Source of the DNA: Synergistaceae bacterium
GTDB taxonomy: Bacteria > Synergistota > Synergistia > Synergistales > Aminobacteriaceae
Assembly: GCA_031280635.1 (NCBI GenBank)
Contig: JAITGK010000057.1
Location: 1-45,235 of the forward strand
Direction: 5' to 3'
Length of the DNA: 45,235 nucleotides
The translations under genes were made by a program, and so were the position numbers. Below, one piece after another: positions 40,225-45,235 of this stretch; positions within the stretch are counted from its first letter, which is position 1; each line of letters opens with the position of its first letter. Below the pieces are notes generated by a model. The model saw only the letters and a list, made by a program, of their open reading frames with translations, was not told the origin of the DNA and did no database searches.

Positions 40225-41451
40225 TCAATCGTACCTCAGGGCGTCAATGGGGTTGAGGTTGGAGGCCTTCCAGGCGGGCCAGAAGCCGAAGAAGACGCCA
40301 ACCAACGCGGAGAACCCCACGGCCAGCAGGACGGATTCCAGCGAGACGATGGTTGGCCACTCGAACACCTCTGTAACGGCCCGGGCGGCGGCGGCCCCCC
40401 CTACGACTCCCACGCTCCCGCCAAGCGCCGAAAGGACCACGGCCTCCGCCAGAAACTGGACGCGCACGTCAACGGGCCGCGCTCCCACGGCGAGGCGAAT
40501 CCCGATCTCTCGCGTCCGCTCGCTGACAGAGACCAACATGATGTTCATGATGCCAATGCCCCCCACCAGAAGCGAGATGGACGCCACGGCCCCCAACAAC
40601 TGGCCCATAACCCGCGTGGAGGCCGTGGCGTTTTCCAGCGCCTGGGTCATGTCGCGGATGATGAAGTCGTCAACCGCGTTCCCGAACAGACGACGCCGTT
40701 GACGCAGGATAACGCGAATCTCCTCTCGCAGTGTGGAGAGCGTCCAGCGATCGGGGGCCTGGACGGTCACGCGCCGCACGGAGCCCGGCACGGAGCTTCT
40801 GAAAAGCCGTTTCTGCGCTGTCGTTATCGGCACGATGGCTAGATCGTCTTGGTCGTTGCCCCAGGGAGTAGGCCCCTTCGCCGCCAGCACCCCGATTACG
40901 CGGACCGGAACGTTGCGGATCCTCAACATCCTCCCCACGGCCTCCTCCGCGCCGGGGCCGAAAAGGTTGAGCGCCACAGTCTCCCCCAACAAACACACCT
41001 TGGCCGCGCTCAACACGTCCGCGTCGGAGAAGGACTGGCCGGCGGCCACGCGCCACTCCCGCGCGTCAAGTACGCCTGGCGACGCGCCCAGTACCGTGGT
41101 GTTCCAGTTGCTATTTCCATAAACGAGCCGTGACCCCCCGTAGACCTCTGGAACCACCTCGGCGGCCAGCGCCGACCCCCTCCGCAAAGCGTCCGCGTCC
41201 GCCAAGGTCAGAGTCGCCGCGCTGCCCGCCGCCTGCCGCGCGCCCCCAGTTTGGGCCGCGCCGGGAAAGACGATCAGCAGGTTCGACCCCACTCCAGCGA
41301 TGAAGGCGTCCATCACCGACGCGGCCCCGCTTCCGATGGCCACCATCGTGACCACCGCCCCCACGCCAATCGCGATCCCCAGCATGGTCAAGGCCGAACG
41401 CGCCTTATTCGACAGCAAAGACTGAAAAGCGGTTTTTATAGCGTATCGCAT
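40225..41451 (-). CDS. MacB-type ABC transporter permease (orphan)
   Basis: The 408-residue protein has the MacB/FtsX permease layout: an N-terminal helix (ARSALTMLGIAIGVGAVVTM), a large extracytoplasmic domain, and three C-terminal helices including LLGAVASISLLVGGIGIMNI, then MLVSVSERTREIGIRLAVGA and the closing AWKASNLNPIDALRYD. Such permeases couple a cytoplasmic ATPase to periplasmic export. No ATPase (MacB-type) or MacA adaptor gene is nearby. The start is taken as ATG 41451, but no Shine-Dalgarno precedes it: codons 1-5 and everything upstream lie in a family B repeat. Expression may depend on a leaderless or repeat-derived start. Confidence 0.82.
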   Translation of the reverse strand: MRYAIKTAFQSLLSNKARSALTMLGIAIGVGAVVTMVAIGSGAASVMDAFIAGVGSNLLIVFPGAAQTGGARQAAGSAATLTLADADALRRGSALAAEVVPEVYGGSRLVYGNSNWNTTVLGASPGVLDAREWRVAAGQSFSDADVLSAAKVCLLGETVALNLFGPGAEEAVGRMLRIRNVPVRVIGVLAAKGPTPWGNDQDDLAIVPITTAQKRLFRSSVPGSVRRVTVQAPDRWTLSTLREEIRVILRQRRRLFGNAVDDFIIRDMTQALENATASTRVMGQLLGAVASISLLVGGIGIMNIMLVSVSERTREIGIRLAVGARPVDVRVQFLAEAVVLSALGGSVGVVGGAAAARAVTEVFEWPTIVSLESVLLAVGFSALVGVFFGFWPAWKASNLNPIDALRYD

Positions 41452-41530
41452 AATCACGCGCGGAAATAAGAGGCCAAAAACCGGATACAAACGGCAAAAA
41501 CTTTGCGCGGAAAAGAGGCAACGGCTCTAA
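41437..41530 (+). repeat. Family B repeat overlapping the permease start codon
   Basis: It runs TATAGCGTATCGCATAATCA ... AACCGGATACAAACGGCAAA ... GGCAACGGCTCTAA, 94 bp. Its TATAGC end encodes the first residues of the MacB-like permease on the opposite strand, and the ATG itself is within the element. Confidence 0.8.
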
Positions 41531-41562
41531 AATCTCAGACATGTACCGACTTCAGCGCGTTC

Positions 41563-42726
41563 TCATTTTCCTTCCGCCATCAGTCCAGCTTGGAGGACGG
41601 TCAGGCCCTTGCCCGGCTTGGGTTCGAGGCCGAGGGCGGCGCAGGCGCGTTCGACGGCGGCCACGGCGCCCACCAAGACGTGTTTGTCGATGTTGCCCAT
41701 GTGTCCCAGGCGGAAGCCCTTGCCCGCGAACTCCCCCAGACAGCCAGCGGACTGTACTCCCTCATCCGCCAGTTTCACGCGGAACGCCACGTCGTCCACT
41801 CCCGCGCCCTCGGGGTAGAGGAATATCGACAGGGTGGGCGCGCGGCGCTCCTGGGTCGCCGCCGTCTTGAAGCCCAAAGCCTCCATCGCGGCGACGAAAA
41901 TCCTCGCCTGACGGATGTGGCGGGCGTAGCGCTCCTCCAGTCCCTCCTCCTGGATGAGGCGCAGTCCCTCTTTCAGCGCCCATATCATGTTGATCGCGGG
42001 GGTACCCCAGTACTTCGACGGGTCGCGCATAACGGGAAGCCACCGCTCGAAGTCGAAGTAGGACTCGGGAATCGCTCCAAGGCTCTTGCGCTTTTCCAGG
42101 GCCCGGGCGCTGGCCCAGAGCATAGCCAGACCCGGCGCGACGCCAAAGGCCTTTTGGCTGCACGTGAGGAGCGCGTCAATCCCCCAGTCCATCCAGCACT
42201 CCACGCCGCCCGTGGCCGCCACGCCGTCCACGATCAACAGCGTGTCGGGGTGCTTCTTCCTCAGCGTGTCGCAGACCCCTTTCAGAGGGGCAAGGACGCC
42301 AGTGGAGGTATCCACATGAGTCACGGTCACGGCGGCGTATTTCTTTTTAGAGAGCTCGGCGTCCACCTGGTCCGGCGTGTAGACCGTCCCCCAGGAGGAC
42401 TTCAGTGCGTCCACGCCAAGCCCCTTGCGGGCGCACATGTCGATGAATCGATCCCCAAAAAAACCGTGGGAGCAGACCAAAATGTTCTCGCCCCTCTGGG
42501 TAAGGTTGGCCACGGCCATTTCCATTGCCAGGGTACCTGTGCCCGCCACGACAAACGCTTCGCCGTCACAGCGCCACAAGGCCTTCAGGTCGGCTACGAG
42601 GCCTTTGAAGTCGGAGATGAAGTTCGCGTCCCCAAACGCCACAGTCTCGCGCGCCATCTGGTCAAGAATGGAGCGAACAACCGGCGTGGGACCGGGGATC
42701 ATCAGCAGCTTAGGCGTTTTTATCAC
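41563..42726 (-). CDS. Class V aminotransferase (serine/alanine-glyoxylate type)
   Basis: The 387-residue PLP enzyme starts at GTG 42726 behind GGAGGAAAA. It opens LLMIPGPTPV, has GTGTLAMEMAVANL, THVDTSTGVLAPL, DGVAATGG and the PLP lysine in TCSQKAFGVAPGLAML, all as in serine-pyruvate or alanine-glyoxylate aminotransferases. It probably converts serine plus a keto acid into hydroxypyruvate plus an amino acid. It follows a D-2-hydroxyacid dehydrogenase gene on the same strand, which could reduce the hydroxypyruvate. Confidence 0.9.
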   Translation of the reverse strand: MIKTPKLLMIPGPTPVVRSILDQMARETVAFGDANFISDFKGLVADLKALWRCDGEAFVVAGTGTLAMEMAVANLTQRGENILVCSHGFFGDRFIDMCARKGLGVDALKSSWGTVYTPDQVDAELSKKKYAAVTVTHVDTSTGVLAPLKGVCDTLRKKHPDTLLIVDGVAATGGVECWMDWGIDALLTCSQKAFGVAPGLAMLWASARALEKRKSLGAIPESYFDFERWLPVMRDPSKYWGTPAINMIWALKEGLRLIQEEGLEERYARHIRQARIFVAAMEALGFKTAATQERRAPTLSIFLYPEGAGVDDVAFRVKLADEGVQSAGCLGEFAGKGFRLGHMGNIDKHVLVGAVAAVERACAALGLEPKPGKGLTVLQAGLMAEGK

Positions 42727-42751
42727 AATATTTTCCTCCTCAGTCTAAGAC

Positions 42752-42819
42752 CTTGGACTCTGCCCAAACCCACCAAAGGGGGGCCGCCTCCCTTACGGCG
42801 AGCCAAGGGGGCTGTTTCC
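42752..42819 (-). repeat. Family A-like degenerate repeat upstream of the aminotransferase
   Basis: On the minus strand GGAGGCGGCCCCCCTTTGG is followed by TGGGTTTGGGCAGAGTCCAA, the same arrangement as at 18490-18543. It sits about 25-90 nt before the GTG start and after the dehydrogenase stop, so it may form a hairpin in the shared mRNA. Confidence 0.45.
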
Positions 42820-43779
42820 TTATCGATAGACACAGTTGACCGTTTTGCCGTTCAGAAAGGACTCCAGGCTGGCGGCGGCGATATCCATCAAGCGGCTGCG
42901 GGCCTCAACGCTGGACCAGGCAATATGGGGAGTGACAATGGCGTTGGGCGCTCCGATCAGGATATTGCCGTTTACGGGAGGCTCCTGAGAGATGACGTCC
43001 AAGGCCGCGCCGGCGACGCGCTTCGATTTCAGGGCGTCCAGCAGGTCGAGCTCCTTGATCAGTCCGCCGCGGGCGGTGTTGACGATCAGCGCGTTGGGCT
43101 TCATTTTGGCGATGCTGTCTTTGTTGATCATGCCCTTGTTCTCCGGTGTGAGGTTGCAGTGCAGGCTGATGACGTCGGAGACGGCGTAGAGCTCGTCCAG
43201 CTCCACCCAGCGGAAGTTCTTTCTCGCGCTCTGGTCGCTGTGGACAGGGTCGGAGGCCACGATGTTCATCCCTAGGGCCCCAGCGATGTCCGCTGTCCTC
43301 TGGCCAATGCGGCCGAACCCAATGAAGCCGATGGTTCTCCCGGAGAGCTCGCGCAGGGGCTGAAGCTGGTAGGAGTAGTCCGGGTAGCGCGCCCAGCCTC
43401 CCTCGGCCACGTGCCGACTGTGCGCCCCCACTGCCAAGTAATGCTCAAGGATCAGGGCTATCGCCAACTGCGCCACAGAGGTCGTGCCGTAGGTGGGGAC
43501 GTTGCAGACAGGGATGTTTCTTGCCTTCGCCGCCGCCACGTCCACCACGTCATAACCCGTCGCCAGCACCCCGATGTATCGCAGCTCCGGCAGTTGGGCA
43601 ATGACGTCGGCGCTCAGAACGGTCTTGTTGGTAAAAAGGCACTCACACCCCTTCGCCCGCGGCAACACCTCGTCTGGCGCGCTTCGCTCGTATACCGTAA
43701 GCTCCCCAAGCTTGGCTATCGGGTCCCAAGAAACATCCTTCAAACTCAGGGTATCGCCGTCCAGCACCACAATTTTCAT
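42820..43779 (-). CDS. D-2-hydroxyacid dehydrogenase (hydroxypyruvate reductase-like)
   Basis: The 319-residue NAD(P)-dependent enzyme shows IGVLATGYDVVDVAAAKARN, the nucleotide motif IGFIGFGRIGQ with a downstream Asp in ASDPVHSDQS (suggesting NAD), NTARGGLIKELDLLDALKS, GAALDVISQEPP and the catalytic His in VTPHIAWSSVEAR. It resembles glycerate dehydrogenase/hydroxypyruvate reductase. The ATG follows GGAGGAGAG. It is placed directly upstream of the class V aminotransferase; together with glycerate 2-kinase it gives a serine to 2-phosphoglycerate path. Confidence 0.9.
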   Translation of the reverse strand: MKIVVLDGDTLSLKDVSWDPIAKLGELTVYERSAPDEVLPRAKGCECLFTNKTVLSADVIAQLPELRYIGVLATGYDVVDVAAAKARNIPVCNVPTYGTTSVAQLAIALILEHYLAVGAHSRHVAEGGWARYPDYSYQLQPLRELSGRTIGFIGFGRIGQRTADIAGALGMNIVASDPVHSDQSARKNFRWVELDELYAVSDVISLHCNLTPENKGMINKDSIAKMKPNALIVNTARGGLIKELDLLDALKSKRVAGAALDVISQEPPVNGNILIGAPNAIVTPHIAWSSVEARSRLMDIAAASLESFLNGKTVNCVYR

Positions 43780-43880
43780 GCTCTCTCCTCCTCAAATATA
43801 TACTGAATTCAGAAAACGCTGAACAGATGAGTTTCTTGAGGCTTTTGGGCCCTTGATCGGTATTTTGGCGCGAGGGGTTT

Positions 43881-44834
43881 TCATGCGTAAAGATCCGTGC
43901 TTAGGTACTTGAGGCCTGTGTCGCAGATAACAATGGCGACGGTCTTGCCCTTTTCGGGTCCCTGGAGCAGCTTCCGGGCCGCCATCGCGTGAGCGCCGGA
44001 GGAGAACCCGCAGAAAACGCCTTCCACGCTGGCAAGGAGTCGCGCGCCCTCAATGGCCTCGACGTCGTTGACGCTCACGCACCCGGTGACAAGGGAGCGA
44101 TCCAGGAAGGGAACCTCCCGGCCGTACCCGCCGCCCTGTATCCGGTGCCCGCCTTCTTTCGGCTTGCCCTCTCCGTAGCAGGGGACGTTTTCGGGTTCCA
44201 CGACGTAACATCGGACGCCGGGACCGCGGCGACGCATGGCTGTGGCGATTCCGGTAAAGCCGCCTCCTGTCCCAATGAAGTCGGCGATGGCGTCGATTTT
44301 CCCCCCGGACTGTTCCCACATCTCATCTCCGGTGCTCTCCTGCGCGACCGCGTTGTCCGCGTTGTGGAACTGCCCCACGCAGAACGCCCCTAGCTCCTTG
44401 GTTAGGCGCTCTGTTTCCGCCATCACCAAGTCCATGTCCGCGGAACTCACCGCTCCTGGCTTGGAGTTCGGCGCCTGATCCACGCGAACCACCTTCGCGC
44501 CGAAGGCCTGACATATCCGCACCCGCTCTATCGAGTTTCCTTTCGACATCACCGCGACGAAGGGGTAGCCCAACAGTGAGCACACCAGCGCCAGGCCGTT
44601 GCCCGTGTTGCCGCTGGTTTCCTCGATAACCGTCTGCCCTGGCTTGAGGAGCCCCTTGCGCTCCGCCGCGCGGATCATCCCTAGGGCGATACGGTCTTTT
44701 TTGCTTCCCGACGGGTTGAGGTTATCCAGCTTCGCCAATATCCGCCCGTCCAGTTTCCAGTGTTTCACAAGCCGCTCTAAATCCACAAGCGGGGTGTTGC
44801 CAATGACCTCCAAAACGCTCTTCATCACTGCCAT
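43881..44834 (-). CDS. cysK: Cysteine synthase (O-acetylserine sulfhydrylase family)
   Basis: The 317-residue PLP enzyme has IGNTPLVDLERLV, the lysine region LNPSGSKKDRIALGMI (usual form S-V-K-D-R, so the residue before the PLP lysine is unusual), VIEETSGNTGNGLALVCSLL, GQFHNADN, the phosphate loop GTGGGFTGIA and GCVSVNDVEAIEGARLLASV with FCGFSSGAH. ATG 44834 follows GGAGGCGAG. It makes cysteine from an activated serine and sulfide. A cystathionine-synthase-like specificity cannot be excluded. It is the first of three same-strand genes dealing with serine and sulfur. Confidence 0.9.
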   Translation of the reverse strand: MAVMKSVLEVIGNTPLVDLERLVKHWKLDGRILAKLDNLNPSGSKKDRIALGMIRAAERKGLLKPGQTVIEETSGNTGNGLALVCSLLGYPFVAVMSKGNSIERVRICQAFGAKVVRVDQAPNSKPGAVSSADMDLVMAETERLTKELGAFCVGQFHNADNAVAQESTGDEMWEQSGGKIDAIADFIGTGGGFTGIATAMRRRGPGVRCYVVEPENVPCYGEGKPKEGGHRIQGGGYGREVPFLDRSLVTGCVSVNDVEAIEGARLLASVEGVFCGFSSGAHAMAARKLLQGPEKGKTVAIVICDTGLKYLSTDLYA

Positions 44835-44931
44835 ACTCGTCTCGCCTCCATTTTTGAAAAGCTTTGAACAAGGGTATTCACTCTTTGCTTCAATAGTAAC
44901 ACACATACGCCGTGATTCCTCGGAGCTGGAT

Positions 44932-45064
44932 TATAGCGGATTTGCGTAATCATGAACACCAAAAATGGCGTGTAGAGCCGTTGGCTCTTTATACGCAAAG
45001 TTTTTGCCGTTTATATCTGGCTTTTGCTCTCTTATTTCCGCGCGTGATTGTGCAACCCACTCTA
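44932..45064 (-). repeat. Family B element (minus) with an extra inverted end
   Basis: A full family B copy in reverse orientation (TAGAGCCGTTGGCTCTTTAT at 44973 ... CGCGCGTGATTGTGCAACCC near 45058) is preceded by the opposite end of another copy in plus orientation (TATAGCGGATTTGCGTAATC, 44932-44951), separated by about 15 bp. The result is two matching family B ends facing outward. Confidence 0.7.
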
Positions 45065-45069
45065 AACTA

Positions 45070-45177
45070 CTACCGGCTAAAGCCGGTAGGTTAGGTAGCG
45101 ACTGAAAGTCGCATCCAGGCTAAAGCCTGCTTAAAGTTCCATGGCTAAAGCCATCTGAAGCTTACGACTGAAAGTCG
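45070..45177. repeat. Array of five small hairpins (REP/BIME-like)
   Basis: Five perfect palindromes follow each other within 108 bp: CTACCGGCTAAAGCCGGTAG (45070-45089), GCGACTGAAAGTCGC (45098-45112), CAGGCTAAAGCCTG (45116-45129), ATGGCTAAAGCCAT (45141-45154) and CGACTGAAAGTCG (45165-45177). Two loop types alternate (TAAA and GAA). Such strings resemble REP clusters mobilised by REP-associated tyrosine transposases. The remaining bases to 45235 are A/T-rich with no gene seen. Confidence 0.7.
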
Positions 45178-45235
45178 GACTCTATTTTTATACTGTCATC
45201 ATCGTCATGTTGGTTCTCTATGTAGCTTTTAATAA

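Noticed and set aside
41503-43275. 590-codon plus-strand open frame opposite the aminotransferase and dehydrogenase
   Set aside because: Same reason: it covers two clear minus-strand enzyme genes and their gap, with no signal or motif of its own.

Overview
The window is a GC-rich, densely coded bacterial chromosome segment with about 33 protein genes, frequent GTG and TTG starts backed by good Shine-Dalgarno sequences, and several 1-14 nt gene overlaps. The gene content (TRAP transporter, amino-acid and serine catabolism, flavodiiron protein, class 1B dihydroorotate dehydrogenase with PyrK, a nitrogenase-like cluster) fits a strictly anaerobic amino-acid fermenter. Synergistota is my best guess, but this is inference without a marker gene or database search. 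No rRNA, tRNA or CRISPR array was seen.

Region 1 (395-8300, minus strand) is the most unusual. It is a nitrogenase-like operon in the order D-like, K-like, MetN, MetI, MetQ, NifX-like, NifB-like, NifH-like. All P-cluster cysteines and a FeMo-co-type cysteine ligand are present, but there is no NifE/NifN scaffold, and the canonical cofactor histidine is not found at its expected place. A methionine-type ABC importer sits inside the operon, suggesting a group IV reductase of organosulfur compounds (methylthio-alkane-reductase-like) rather than N2 fixation. The operon is preceded by a strong intrinsic terminator only 30 nt before the first start codon (a transcription attenuator) and by a tiny frame ending Met-Met-Met-Thr-stop.

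Region 2 (8701-14325, plus) holds a response regulator with an HD-GYP domain, a glycogen-synthase-like GT5 enzyme lacking the usual KTGGL motif, and a large hybrid histidine kinase with sensor, receiver and HPt domains. Region 3 (14387-21902, plus) holds an M20 carbamoyl-amidohydrolase, pyrC-pyrK-pyrD, and a TRAP transporter (dctP, an inserted effector-binding-domain gene, dctQ, dctM). Region 4 (21916-32609, minus) holds yebC-ruvC-[SUKH/SMI1]-ruvA-ruvB, nadE, asparaginase, a flavodiiron protein, glycerate 2-kinase, a GT-C membrane glycosyltransferase and a secreted Sel1-repeat protein.

Region 5 (32698-37870, minus) is a secreted TPR-CHAT protease-like protein with 16 TPR-like units of about 42 residues, two small upstream frames, and a decayed tandem copy of the same gene. 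Region 6 (38010-44834) holds D-Ala-D-Ala ligase, a small secreted protein bracketed by two nearly identical inverted 94-bp repeats, an orphan MacB-type permease, a class V aminotransferase, a D-2-hydroxyacid dehydrogenase and cysteine synthase. The aminotransferase, dehydrogenase and glycerate 2-kinase could together convert serine to 2-phosphoglycerate.

Two families of short intergenic repeats run through the window: family A (double-hairpin core, best copies 93-97 bp with TTAAG inverted ends; 8 copies) and family B (about 94 bp, TATAGC...GGCTCTAA; 6 full or partial copies). They split the nitrogenase-like operon, form stop codons and even supply a start codon. The right edge carries an array of five perfect small hairpins of REP/BIME type.
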